Source: Chloroflexota bacterium
GTDB lineage: Bacteria; Chloroflexota; Anaerolineae; Anaerolineales; Villigracilaceae
DNA length: 64,000 bases
Direction of reading: 5' to 3'
Assembly: GCA_019873655.1 (NCBI GenBank)
Contig: JAIOAU010000001.1
Span: 209,984-273,983 of the forward strand
Position 1 is the stretch's first letter. Each line of letters begins with the position of its first letter. The translations under genes and the position numbers were made by a program. The notes beneath the pieces were generated by a model. That model saw nothing but the letters and a program-made list of their open reading frames with translations, made no database searches and was not told the origin of the DNA. Below are positions 1 through 8,797 of the stretch, piece by piece.

Positions 1-910
1 TTTTGTAGTTCATCACGTAATCCAGGCCGTTCATATAGGGTGGAGAAGTGATAATCAAATCACACGGATCATCCGGTCGCGTTTGCATCGAATTCCCCCA
101 GAGAACCTCCGCTGGCGTATCAAGGCAACCGGCATACCGGCTCTGACAGAGGCGCAAATCGTCAGTAATCTGTTGAACTTTCTGGGAAAACAGCCGCATC
201 GGAGCGTCGTCTTCCACGACTTTTTTTGGCGCGTAGCCGAGACACGGCGCGCGTTTCAAATTGCTGCTATCTACCAGAATCGAAGCAAAGGCCAGCAGCA
301 ACAAGTCTTTGATTTGGGCATCCTCTTCATCCCCAGGCCGAAAAGAGTCAATGCCCCCTTTCAACCGCCTGAGATGAAAAAGCACTTGGGGGCGAAACTG
401 GGTTTCTGATTTTAGGAAAGGAGGGGGATCGGCTAGCGTCTGGCTGGCCAGCACGCCATCGGCGATCGCGAAGAGTCTCTCTACAGACACTTTCCAGGAA
501 TTAACCTTTGTGCGAGCAATGAAGTGCAATAAGGGATTTAACTCAATTCCCCACGACGACACCCCATTCATCTTTGCCTGCACCAGAACCGTGCCACTCC
601 CGGCAAAGGGATCCAGGACAACCGGATTCGCATACTCATGACGGTATCGCTCCAGCGTACGTTGGACAAAACTAGCCGAAAACCCTTGCACGTAAGGCGA
701 CCAGCGGTGAACTGGCTCTGCCGTATTCGGCTGGAATTGAATGGCTTGCGGAGCGGGAATGAGTTCCTGTCCCAGTGCAGCCAGGTACGGGCGCGCGTCC
801 TCATCAGCGCTACCATATTGCTTGGGCGAACGCAATACGTTTTTGCGACGCGCTGTCAACTCAGTAACTGTCGTTAGATCGAAAAGGGTTTCCTGAAGAG
901 GCCTGCTCAT
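1..910 (-). CDS. Site-specific DNA methyltransferase, truncated by window edge
   Basis: The minus strand is open from ATG at 910 to the left edge (303 residues, no stop in the window), so the C-terminus lies outside. Residues 100-107 are DPFAGSGT, the AdoMet-binding motif I, and residues 288-292 are TSPPY, the catalytic motif IV of N6-adenine/N4-cytosine amino-methyltransferases. About 180 residues separate them, which could hold the target-recognition region; the order I then IV resembles the alpha arrangement. No restriction endonuclease is visible on this side. Base composition is clearly AT-richer than the rest of the window, suggesting acquisition by transfer. The start is supported by a TATAAT box 8 nt upstream, implying a leaderless mRNA. 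Target base and sequence specificity cannot be read from this fragment. Confidence 0.85.
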   Translation of the reverse strand, partial: MSRPLQETLFDLTTVTELTARRKNVLRSPKQYGSADEDARPYLAALGQELIPAPQAIQFQPNTAEPVHRWSPYVQGFSASFVQRTLERYRHEYANPVVLDPFAGSGTVLVQAKMNGVSSWGIELNPLLHFIARTKVNSWKVSVERLFAIADGVLASQTLADPPPFLKSETQFRPQVLFHLRRLKGGIDSFRPGDEEDAQIKDLLLLAFASILVDSSNLKRAPCLGYAPKKVVEDDAPMRLFSQKVQQITDDLRLCQSRYAGCLDTPAEVLWGNSMQTRPDDPCDLIITSPPYMNGLDYVMNYK

Positions 911-918
911 TGAGAGCG

Positions 919-924
919 ATTATA
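919..924 (-). promoter_or_regulatory. -10 box of the methyltransferase gene (leaderless)
   Basis: A perfect TATAAT on the minus strand lies 8 nt before the ATG at 910, so transcription should begin at or next to the start codon. No good -35 hexamer is visible. Confidence 0.5.
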
Positions 925-944
925 CATGAAACTAGGCATTCTAC

Positions 945-978
945 AGAGGCCAGGCTTCTTGTAAAAAACCTGGCCTCT
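945..978. terminator. Inverted repeat, terminator-like
   Basis: Arms AGAGGCCAGG (945-954) and CCTGGCCTCT (969-978) pair perfectly around a 14-nt loop and are followed on the plus strand by CGTTTTT. It lies between the stop of the ABC permease and the methyltransferase promoter. The U-tract faces the plus strand although neither neighbour is on that strand, so it may be a dispersed palindrome rather than a dedicated terminator. Similar hairpins occur at 12055-12089 and 46136-46174. Confidence 0.5.
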
Positions 979-1010
979 CGTTTTTCGACTGAGTCAATAG
1001 TTATCCTTTG

Positions 1011-3566
1011 TTACTCATACCTCAGCGCCTCGACGACCTGCAACCTGGCCGCCTGCCGAGCCGGGATGACCGCCGCCAGCGCGCCGAAGAGCAGACCGAC
1101 GGCAATCGCCGCCAGGACGCCCGCCAGCGGGAACTCGTAGGTCATCGGGAACATGACGCCGATTCCGGCGACGATGACATAGCCCAGGTACAGCCCGGCC
1201 AGGATGCCGAAGGCCGTCCCGACCGCCGCCAGGAGCAGCGCCTCGGCCACCACCAGGCGGCGCACCTGCTTGCGGGTCGCGCCCACGGCGCGCACCATGC
1301 CGATTTCGCGCGTCCGCTCGATGACGTTGATGGCCAGCGTGTTCATCATCGCAATCAGCGAGGGGATGGCCAGGAAGATGAGCAGGAGGAACATGACCGC
1401 CCAGACGGCGTTCATGTACTGCATCATGTCGTCAATGTATTTCTTGCCGGCCATGACGGTGAACTGCGGATAATCGGCGGCGATGGCCTTGATTTGGGCC
1501 TCCACGTCTTCGAGCGCCACGCCGGGCTTCAGGTTGAGCATGATGAAGACGTCATCCGTGCGGCCAAAGTCGGCGGCGAGGTTGGCCTGCGAGATGTAGG
1601 CCGTGACCACTTTGGCGTTCAGCAAGTCCACCGCCTCGGCGACGATGGTGTACGAGCGCGGACCTTCGGGCGTAGTCACCTCGACCGTATCGCCGACCTT
1701 CACGCCCAGGGTGGCGAGGAACGCGCCGTTGACAATCATGTTGCGGCCGGAGGCCAGGGCGGCGTAGGCTTCGGCCTCGTCTCCTTCGGTGAAGTCCAGC
1801 CCGGCGACCTGTGGGAAGGTCTGCGGGTCGAGGCCCAGCACCGAGACGGCCTGCCCGTTGATGGCTCCGGCGGCGAAGCGCAAACTGGCGACGGCCTCCA
1901 CGCCTTCCACCTCCCCCAGGCGGGCGGCAAAGTCGGGACTTGCGCCCAGATCGCTGTTCCAGACGGCGACCGAGGGCGGGATGAAGAGATAGTCGCTGCC
2001 GAGGGTCTTGTGCAGGATGTCGTCCATCATGCCGGTCAGGCTGGTGGTCATGCCGCCCAGGGCGACGATGATGGCCAGGCCGATGAGCGTGGCGCTGGCC
2101 GTGACGGTGACGCGCCCCGGCTGACGGGTGAGATTCCCCTGCGCCAGGTCGGCGATGCCCTGCCGGGCGTAGAACCAGGCCAGCAGGCGGCCAAAGGCCC
2201 AGGCAATCGGGCGCAGGAGCATGGGCGCGGCCAGAATCAGCCCGCCCAGGAAGAGCAGGCCGCCCAGGGCAATCAGGCCCATGTTCCCGCTGACCAGGCC
2301 GAGCAGCGCAATCCCAATCATCACCACGCCGGAGATGAAACTGGCCCCGGCGCGGCGTTTGTATTCCACCTCGGCCAGCGAGGGACGCAGGGCGTCCATC
2401 GGCGTGACGCGGCTGGCGCTGCGCGCCGGCAGGAGGGTCGAGAGCAGGGTCACGCCCACGCCCATCAGCAGGGAGGTGACGACCAGCGCCGGAGACACGA
2501 CCGGACTGCCCATGTTGATGTTCAGGAAAGATTTCATCGGCTCGGCGGACAGGCGGACGACGAACGCACCGAATAGATACCCCAACACGATGCCGATGAG
2601 CGAGCCGAACACGCCCTGCACCAGGCCCTCGGTCAGGATGGCGCCGGTGATGGTGCGGCGGGTGGCGCCCAGGGCGCGCAGCATACCGATATCGCGCCGC
2701 CGCTCGGCGACCACCGTGCGGAAGGTATTGAAGATGATGAATCCGCCCATGAAGAGGGCCAGCACGCCGAACATGTTGAAGGCCGCCTGCCCCAGTTTGA
2801 GACTGGCGAACATCTCCGAGCCGGGGTCGAGCGCGCCGACCTGATAGCCGCTCCCCAGGGCGGACTGGATGGCGGCCGTCGCTTCGGCGCGCGCCGACTC
2901 GTCCACGCTGGTCAGGGCGATGCGGATGGTGTTGATTTGCCCCTCCTGGCCGGTCATGGCCTGCGACTGCGCCAGCGGGACCAGCACTTCTTCGTTGCCG
3001 GGCAGGGTGCGCGGCGGCAGGATACCGACGATGGTCAGGTCGGTCAGGCCGCTCACCGAGGGCAGGGAAATCGTATCGCCGAGGCCCACGCCCCAGGCGT
3101 CGGCCAGGGATTCGGAGATGACGGCGGCGTTGGTGTCATTCGCCTGCAGGAAGCGGCCCGGTTCGTCAATCAGATAGACCTGCAGACTGCGCGCCGCTTC
3201 GGGGTCGAGGCCGACCAGGTTGACGGCGCTGACGCGGTCGGGACGGGCGGGGTCGCCGTCCACGAAGTCGGGCGGCAGGTTGACGGTCCGCTCCAGCGAG
3301 ACGGCGTAGGCGCTCAGGCCGGGGATGCCGTCCAGTTTGCGGGCGACCTCGGCCGGGAATCCGCCGCCGGAGACGTGCGTCACGGTCACGTCCACCACGC
3401 CGCCGGCGGCCATCATGTTGGCCTTGAAGCCTTCCATCATCGTCGGCAGGACGATGTTCATGCCGAAGATGACCAGCACGCCGAAGATGACGGCGAAGGT
3501 GGTCAGGGTGGTGCGCAGGACGCGCCCTGTCAGGTAACGCCAGGCAAGGGTAAGTTGGAAGTTCAT
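1011..3566 (-). CDS. ABC transporter permease, MacB/FtsX family with two FtsX domains
   Basis: An 851-residue inner-membrane protein. The start at 3566 is chosen because GAAGGAG lies just upstream; an extension to 3650 would add implausible sequence. A first transmembrane helix near residues 16-40 is followed by a large extracytoplasmic MacB-type domain, an FtsX core with the conserved ERRRDIGMLRALGATRR loop, a second periplasmic domain, and a C-terminal FtsX core with ERTREIGMVRAVGATRK. The two fused permease halves fit the type VII mechanotransmission ABC family, which drives lipoprotein or peptide export or extracellular signalling rather than import. It is downstream of its ATPase (3643-4380) and of a PadR regulator in one minus-strand operon. 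The substrate is unknown. Confidence 0.9.
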   Translation of the reverse strand: MNFQLTLAWRYLTGRVLRTTLTTFAVIFGVLVIFGMNIVLPTMMEGFKANMMAAGGVVDVTVTHVSGGGFPAEVARKLDGIPGLSAYAVSLERTVNLPPDFVDGDPARPDRVSAVNLVGLDPEAARSLQVYLIDEPGRFLQANDTNAAVISESLADAWGVGLGDTISLPSVSGLTDLTIVGILPPRTLPGNEEVLVPLAQSQAMTGQEGQINTIRIALTSVDESARAEATAAIQSALGSGYQVGALDPGSEMFASLKLGQAAFNMFGVLALFMGGFIIFNTFRTVVAERRRDIGMLRALGATRRTITGAILTEGLVQGVFGSLIGIVLGYLFGAFVVRLSAEPMKSFLNINMGSPVVSPALVVTSLLMGVGVTLLSTLLPARSASRVTPMDALRPSLAEVEYKRRAGASFISGVVMIGIALLGLVSGNMGLIALGGLLFLGGLILAAPMLLRPIAWAFGRLLAWFYARQGIADLAQGNLTRQPGRVTVTASATLIGLAIIVALGGMTTSLTGMMDDILHKTLGSDYLFIPPSVAVWNSDLGASPDFAARLGEVEGVEAVASLRFAAGAINGQAVSVLGLDPQTFPQVAGLDFTEGDEAEAYAALASGRNMIVNGAFLATLGVKVGDTVEVTTPEGPRSYTIVAEAVDLLNAKVVTAYISQANLAADFGRTDDVFIMLNLKPGVALEDVEAQIKAIAADYPQFTVMAGKKYIDDMMQYMNAVWAVMFLLLIFLAIPSLIAMMNTLAINVIERTREIGMVRAVGATRKQVRRLVVAEALLLAAVGTAFGILAGLYLGYVIVAGIGVMFPMTYEFPLAGVLAAIAVGLLFGALAAVIPARQAARLQVVEALRYE

Positions 3567-3642
3567 GTTGACTCCTTCGGAGCAGGTAGTCAGGTACACA
3601 GGTAAGAGGGGAAGGCTTCCCTGTTTCCTGCTGCCTGATTCC

Positions 3643-4380
<738 letters not shown>

Positions 4381-4398
4381 GTTGGACTCCGGATTGTT

Positions 4399-4433
4399 GA
4401 TTGAAGATTGAGGATTGAAGATTGGAGATTGAG
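4399..4433. repeat. 7-bp tandem repeat (GATTGAA/GATTGAG), five units
   Basis: Five contiguous heptamers of the form GATTGAA, GATTGAG or GATTGGA fill the gap between the PadR gene and the ABC ATPase gene. No coding role is visible. Confidence 0.85.
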
Positions 4434-4474
4434 GATTTTGTGAAGTTTGCGGCTTCACTGGCAACTGTTCACTG

Positions 4475-5101
4475 CTAACTGTTCACTGGAACCGGCGGCG
4501 GGTAAGTCGAGCCTTTGTCGCCTTTGGGAGGGCGGCCACGGCGGCGCAATTCCGGCTCGGGCAGGGGCTGGCGGCGGACTTCCTCAAGGCGTTGTTCGGC
4601 GATGTCCAGCCAGCGCAGGTCGGCCTCCAGGTGCATGATGGCCTTGTCGAGGAGCAGGATTTGCGCCATCTCGGTCTGCGGGTTGCAGGCTTCGCGGCGG
4701 GTGGTCAGGTCGTGTAGTTCCTGGTACAGGCGGCCGCGCTGGGTCTGGATGAGATGCGCCGGGTCGGATTCACCGCTGGCCAGTGCCACAATCAGTTTGA
4801 CGAAGAATTCGTCGCGCTGATGAGTCGGGGTCACGCCCTCGGCCAGCCACTCGGAGAGCGCCTGCCGGCCCGGTTCGGCCAGGGCATAGATGCGGCGGGC
4901 GGGTTCCGCTCCCTCGCCCAGGTCGGAGACGCAGGTCACCAGCCCGGCCTCCTCCAGCCGCTCCAGGGTGGTGTAGATTTGGGCCGGCTTCACCTCCCAG
5001 GCTTCCTCCCCGCCGACGACTGCCTCGAAGGCGGCGCGCAGTTCGTAGCCGTGACGGGGCTTTTGGGCAAGAAGACCGAGGATGGCGTGGCGGACGGACA
5101 T
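4475..5101 (-). CDS. PadR family transcriptional regulator
   Basis: A 208-residue protein starting MSVRHAILGLLAQKPRHGYE, the usual N-terminal winged helix of PadR proteins (about residues 1-80), followed by a helical C-terminal dimerisation domain of the AphA/Vir type (about 90-180). The last residues (PPPVPVNS) are encoded by repetitive sequence, so the natural C-terminus may have been altered. It leads the operon with the MacB-like ABC ATPase and permease, a frequent arrangement in which PadR represses an export system. The strong promoter upstream (5222-5250) overlaps an inverted repeat suited to autorepression. Confidence 0.88.
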   Translation of the reverse strand: MSVRHAILGLLAQKPRHGYELRAAFEAVVGGEEAWEVKPAQIYTTLERLEEAGLVTCVSDLGEGAEPARRIYALAEPGRQALSEWLAEGVTPTHQRDEFFVKLIVALASGESDPAHLIQTQRGRLYQELHDLTTRREACNPQTEMAQILLLDKAIMHLEADLRWLDIAEQRLEEVRRQPLPEPELRRRGRPPKGDKGSTYPPPVPVNS

Positions 5102-5110
5102 AGTCGAAGT

Positions 5111-5145
5111 GAATAGTGAGTAGTGAATAGTGAGTAGTGAATGGT
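5111..5145. repeat. 14-bp tandem repeat in the PadR leader
   Basis: GAATAGTGAGTAGT occurs twice in tandem (5111-5124, 5125-5138) followed by a partial copy, within the predicted 5' leader of the PadR transcript, next to the start codon. Confidence 0.75.
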
Positions 5146-5196
5146 AAATAGTTGAGCGTTGGCGATGCAAATCGCGCCATTGAAAAATGGTAAACG

Positions 5197-5230
5197 GGTT
5201 GTTATTTTCTGGCGGCGGAAAATAATAAAC
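5197..5230. promoter_or_regulatory. Inverted repeat, putative PadR operator
   Basis: Arms GGTTGTTATTTTC (5197-5209) and GAAAATAATAAAC (5218-5230) match at 11 of 13 positions around an 8-nt centre. The right arm contains the -10 box of the padR promoter, so a bound dimer would block transcription. The operator role is inferred from position only. Confidence 0.45.
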
Positions 5231-5250
5231 GAGTTAGTATTTTTTGTCAA
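5222..5250 (-). promoter_or_regulatory. Sigma-70-type promoter of the padR-ABC operon
   Basis: On the minus strand TTGACA (5245-5250) is followed after exactly 17 nt by TATTAT (5222-5227). This near-consensus promoter predicts a transcript start near 5215 and a leader of about 114 nt before the padR ATG at 5101. Confidence 0.7.
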
Positions 5251-5352
5251 GGGGCGAGGCTGGTGCGGACCAAACTTTGTCAAATTCGTTTCATTCGTGG
5301 CAAACATTCAAGAGTAAAATTAGGCACTTCACCTCGCTAAAGGAGGTCACTC

Positions 5353-6147
5353 ATGGAACTCTTCACCCTCGAAAACGCCATCGCCCTGCTCACCCTGGCC
5401 GCCCTCGAAATCGTCCTGGGCATTGACAACATCGTCTTCATCTCCATCCTCGCCGACCGCCTGCCCGCCTCGCAGCAGGGCAAGGCGCGGCGGCTGGGAC
5501 TGGGCGCGGCGCTCATCACCCGTATCCTCTTGCTCCTCTCGCTCAGCTGGATTATCCGCCTGACCGAGCCGCTCTTCACCCTGTGGGGCTTCGAGGTCTC
5601 CGGCCGCGACCTGATTCTGCTCGGCGGCGGCCTGTTCCTGCTTTACAAGAGCACCCACGAGATTCACGAGAAACTGGAAGGCAAAGAGGGCAAGAAGGAA
5701 AGCAAGGCCGCGGCGACGCTGGCCGGCGTGGTGCTCCAAATCGGCATCTTGGACATCATCTTCTCGCTCGACTCGGTCATCACGGCGGTCGGCATGGCCA
5801 ACGAACTGGCCGTCATGATTGCCGCCATCGTCATCGCCGTCGGCGTCATGCTCTACGCCTCCGGCCCCATCAGCGACTTCGTCAACCGCCATCCCACCCT
5901 CAAAATTCTGGCGCTCTCCTTTCTCCTGCTCATCGGCATGTCGCTGGTCGTCGAGGCGCTGCACGCTCACATCCCCAAAGGGTACATCTACTTTGCGATG
6001 GGCTTCTCCGTCCTGGTCGAGATGCTCAACCTGCGGATGACCGCCCACATCGAACCGGTCAAACTGCGCCAGCCTTACCTGCCGGCGGCGGCAAGGACCC
6101 CCAATCCGCTGGGCATGCCCCAGCCCCGCCAGCGGGTGAAAAAGTAA
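5353..6147 (+). CDS. TerC/Alx family integral membrane protein
   Basis: A 264-residue polytopic membrane protein. The family signatures are LGIDNIVFISILADRLP near residues 22-38 and ILDIIFSLDSVITAVG around residue 135, each placing an acidic residue inside a helix. Seven or so hydrophobic segments are apparent. AAAGGAGGT, a perfect ribosome-binding site, lies six nt before the ATG. TerC-type proteins are linked to metal-ion (manganese) handling and to partnering with membrane protein secretion; the tellurite-resistance label should not be assumed because no other ter gene is here. It is divergent from padR and is followed 52 nt later by the helicase gene. Confidence 0.9.
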   Translation: MELFTLENAIALLTLAALEIVLGIDNIVFISILADRLPASQQGKARRLGLGAALITRILLLLSLSWIIRLTEPLFTLWGFEVSGRDLILLGGGLFLLYKSTHEIHEKLEGKEGKKESKAAATLAGVVLQIGILDIIFSLDSVITAVGMANELAVMIAAIVIAVGVMLYASGPISDFVNRHPTLKILALSFLLLIGMSLVVEALHAHIPKGYIYFAMGFSVLVEMLNLRMTAHIEPVKLRQPYLPAAARTPNPLGMPQPRQRVKK

Positions 6148-6199
6148 GAATTTTCGTGCAATTCGTGAAATTCGTGGCAACACAACGCTTTGGGCGACC

Positions 6200-8770
6200 A
6201 TGAGCCTCGACCGTTTGCTCGACCGCTGGCGCGCCGACCCGGAGACGGGTCCGCATGTCGCCGCCTGGGTCTCCCTCCCGCCTCGTCCCGCGGACCTGCG
6301 GCCGTTCCCCTCCGACCTGCCGCCCGCTCTGGCCGAGGCGCTGCGCGCCCGCGGCGTTGAGCGTCTCTACAGCCATCAGGTCGAGGCGTGGGAGGCGGCC
6401 CGCGCCGGGGAAAACGTCGCCCTTGCCACCGGCACCGCCTCCGGCAAGACGCTGGCCTACAACCTGCCCGTCCTTTCGGCGTTGTTGGAAGATGAATCTG
6501 GGCGGGCGTTATATTTGTTTCCAACGAAAGCACTGGCACAAGACCAACTTTCCACGTTGGCACGTTTCCACGTTCAAACGTTTGAGCGAGCCAACGTTCC
6601 AGCGTCCATTTACGATGGGGATACCCCCCAGCGCGACCGCAAGTCCATCCGCGAGCGCGCCCGCATCGTCCTCACCAACCCCGACATGCTCCACACCGGC
6701 ATCCTGCCGCACCATACCAACTGGGAGGAGTTTTTCCGTCATCTGCGCTTTGTGGTGATTGACGAAATGCACACCTACCGCGGCGTCTTCGGCTCGCACG
6801 TGGCGAACGTCCTGCGGCGGCTGAAGCGGGTGGCCGGGTTCTACGGCGCGGCTCCGCAATTCCTGTTGACCTCGGCCACCATCGGCAACCCGCGTCAACT
6901 GGCCGAGCGGCTCATCGAGGCCCCCGTCCGCCTGATCGACCGCGACGGCTCCGGCCGCGGCCCGCGTCACTTTCTCCTCTACAACCCGCCCGTCGTGGAC
7001 GAAGCCCTCGGCCTGCGCAAGAGCGCCCTGATGGAAAGCGTCCGCCTCTCGGAGCAGATTCACGCCGAGGGCCTTCAGCAGGTCGTCTTTGCCCGCTCGC
7101 GGCGGAGTGTGGAGATGATTTTGAAATATTTGCAGACCCCCACCCTGCACCCTCCCCCATTTTCGCAGAAAATGGGGGAGGGATGGAGAGGGGGGATCCG
7201 CGGCTACCGCTCCGGCTACCTTCCCTCCCAGCGCCGCGAAATCGAAAAAGGACTGCGCGACGGCTCGGTGCGGACGGTCGTCGCCACCAATTCGCTGGAG
7301 TTGGGCATTGACATCGGCGGGCTAGAGGTCGCCCTGCTGGTCGGCTATCCGGGGACGGTCGCCAGCGCGCGTCAGCAGGCCGGGCGCGCCGGCCGCGGGT
7401 CCGCGCCTGCCGCGGCCGTGCTGGTCGCCTCCGCCAGCCCGATTGACCAGTACCTCGTCCGCCATCCCGATTACCTCTTCGACCGTTCCCCGGAGCAGGC
7501 GCTCATCAACCCTGACCATCTGCTCATCCTGCTCGCCCACCTGCGCTGCGCCATGTTCGAGTTGCCCTTTGCCCGGGGCGAGAAGTTCGGCGCGCTGGAC
7601 GTGGACGAGTTCCTCGAATTCCTGGTCGCCAACCGCGAGGCGCACCGCTCGCAGGAAAAATACTACTGGATGGCTGATTCCTATCCGGCGGCGGACATCT
7701 CCCTGCGCTCGGCCTCGCCGGAGACGTTTGTGTTGCAGACGGCGGACGGCGGAGGGCGGACGGTCGGCATCGTGGACGGCGAATCGGCGCTCTGGATGGC
7801 GCATCCGGGCGCGGTCTATCTGCATGAGGCGCAGGCGTACCTGGTCGAGAGCCTCGACCTCGAACAGAAGTCCGCCCGCCTGCGTCCCTTCGACGGCGAC
7901 TACTTCACCGAACCGCTCAAACAGACCACGATTCAGGTGCTCTCGGTCGGCCAGGTGGAAACGCTCGCAACTCGCAACTCTCCACTCGCAACTCATTCGA
8001 AAGGCTGGGGCGAATTGCAGGTCACAACGCAAGTCGTCGGCTTCCGCAAACTGCGCTGGTACAGCCGCGAGACCCTCGGCGAGGAGCCGCTCGACCTGCC
8101 GCCCACCGACCTGCAAACGACCGGCTACTGGCTTTCGATTTCCGATGCAACCGTGGAACGCCTGAGCCGCGAGGGGCTGTGGACGAACGCCCCCAACGAC
8201 TACGGCCCCGGCTGGCCGCGCCTGCGCGACGCCGTGCGGGCGCGCGACGGCTACCGCTGTCAGGTCTGCGGCAAGCCCGAAGGGGCGCGCCAGCACGATG
8301 TGCATCACAAAATCCCCTTCCGTATGTTCCGCGACGAAGCCGGGCGCATCCTGCGCGAGAAGGCCAACGACCCCGCCAACCTGGTCACCCTCTGCCCGGA
8401 GTGCCACCGCCAGGCGGAGACGAACGTCCGCGTCCGTAGCGGGCTGGCCGGGCTGGCCTACGTCCTCGGCAACCTGGCCCCGCTCTTCCTGATGTGCGAC
8501 CCCGGCGACCTGGGGACGCACATCGAGCCGGTCAAGTCGGCCGCTTTCCCCCAGCCGACGGTCGTCCTGTACGACCTCGTCCCGGCGGGGATTGGCTTCA
8601 GCCAGAGCCTCTATGAGATGCATGACGACCTGCTGGCGCGGGCGCTGGAACTGGTGTCGGCCTGCGCCTGCGAGGACGGCTGTCCCTCCTGCGTCGGCCC
8701 GGGCGGGGAAAACGGGCTGGGGGGCAAGCACGAGACGATCGCCCTGCTCAAGAGTCTGGTTTCTCCTTGA
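6200..8770 (+). CDS. MrfA/YprA-like DEAD-box helicase with HNH insert and DUF1998 domain
   Basis: An 856-residue DNA helicase. Q-motif YSHQ ends at residue 60, Walker A ATGTASGKT is 76-84, DEMH 188-191, TSAT 224-227, and motif VI QQAGRAGRG 392-400. An HNH nuclease-like zinc module follows (C687-x2-C690, VHH 701-703, C732-x2-C735-H736), placed before the DUF1998/MZB domain, which ends in a four-cysteine cluster (C822, C824, C828, C831). MrfA proteins repair mitomycin-type crosslinks in an excision pathway; the exonuclease partner MrfB is not seen nearby. Three low-complexity stretches are inserted in frame: residues 119-137, 313-333 (palindromic DNA) and 587-604. Whether the HNH domain cuts DNA is unknown. 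Confidence 0.88.
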   Translation: MSLDRLLDRWRADPETGPHVAAWVSLPPRPADLRPFPSDLPPALAEALRARGVERLYSHQVEAWEAARAGENVALATGTASGKTLAYNLPVLSALLEDESGRALYLFPTKALAQDQLSTLARFHVQTFERANVPASIYDGDTPQRDRKSIRERARIVLTNPDMLHTGILPHHTNWEEFFRHLRFVVIDEMHTYRGVFGSHVANVLRRLKRVAGFYGAAPQFLLTSATIGNPRQLAERLIEAPVRLIDRDGSGRGPRHFLLYNPPVVDEALGLRKSALMESVRLSEQIHAEGLQQVVFARSRRSVEMILKYLQTPTLHPPPFSQKMGEGWRGGIRGYRSGYLPSQRREIEKGLRDGSVRTVVATNSLELGIDIGGLEVALLVGYPGTVASARQQAGRAGRGSAPAAAVLVASASPIDQYLVRHPDYLFDRSPEQALINPDHLLILLAHLRCAMFELPFARGEKFGALDVDEFLEFLVANREAHRSQEKYYWMADSYPAADISLRSASPETFVLQTADGGGRTVGIVDGESALWMAHPGAVYLHEAQAYLVESLDLEQKSARLRPFDGDYFTEPLKQTTIQVLSVGQVETLATRNSPLATHSKGWGELQVTTQVVGFRKLRWYSRETLGEEPLDLPPTDLQTTGYWLSISDATVERLSREGLWTNAPNDYGPGWPRLRDAVRARDGYRCQVCGKPEGARQHDVHHKIPFRMFRDEAGRILREKANDPANLVTLCPECHRQAETNVRVRSGLAGLAYVLGNLAPLFLMCDPGDLGTHIEPVKSAAFPQPTVVLYDLVPAGIGFSQSLYEMHDDLLARALELVSACACEDGCPSCVGPGGENGLGGKHETIALLKSLVSP
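7150..7182. repeat. Palindromic element inserted in frame in the helicase gene
   Basis: Arms CCCTCCCCCATTTT (7150-7163) and AAAATGGGGGAGGG (7169-7182) are perfect inverted repeats with a 5-nt loop. They encode part of residues 317-328 of the helicase, in the linker between the two RecA-like domains. A hairpin with a related core (CCCCCCAT...ATGGGGGG) lies in a non-coding gap at 34989-35018. Confidence 0.8.
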
Positions 8771-8797
8771 GCAGGGCTTTGCGCGTAGCCAAAGGAA

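Noticed and set aside
1008-2576. Long plus-strand ORF over the ABC permease
   Set aside because: Asp/Gly/His/Arg-rich, no family signature, and antisense to a clear FtsX-type permease; a codon-bias shadow.
5353-6147. Tellurite resistance for TerC
   Set aside because: No other ter gene is present; TerC/Alx proteins have broader roles in metal handling.
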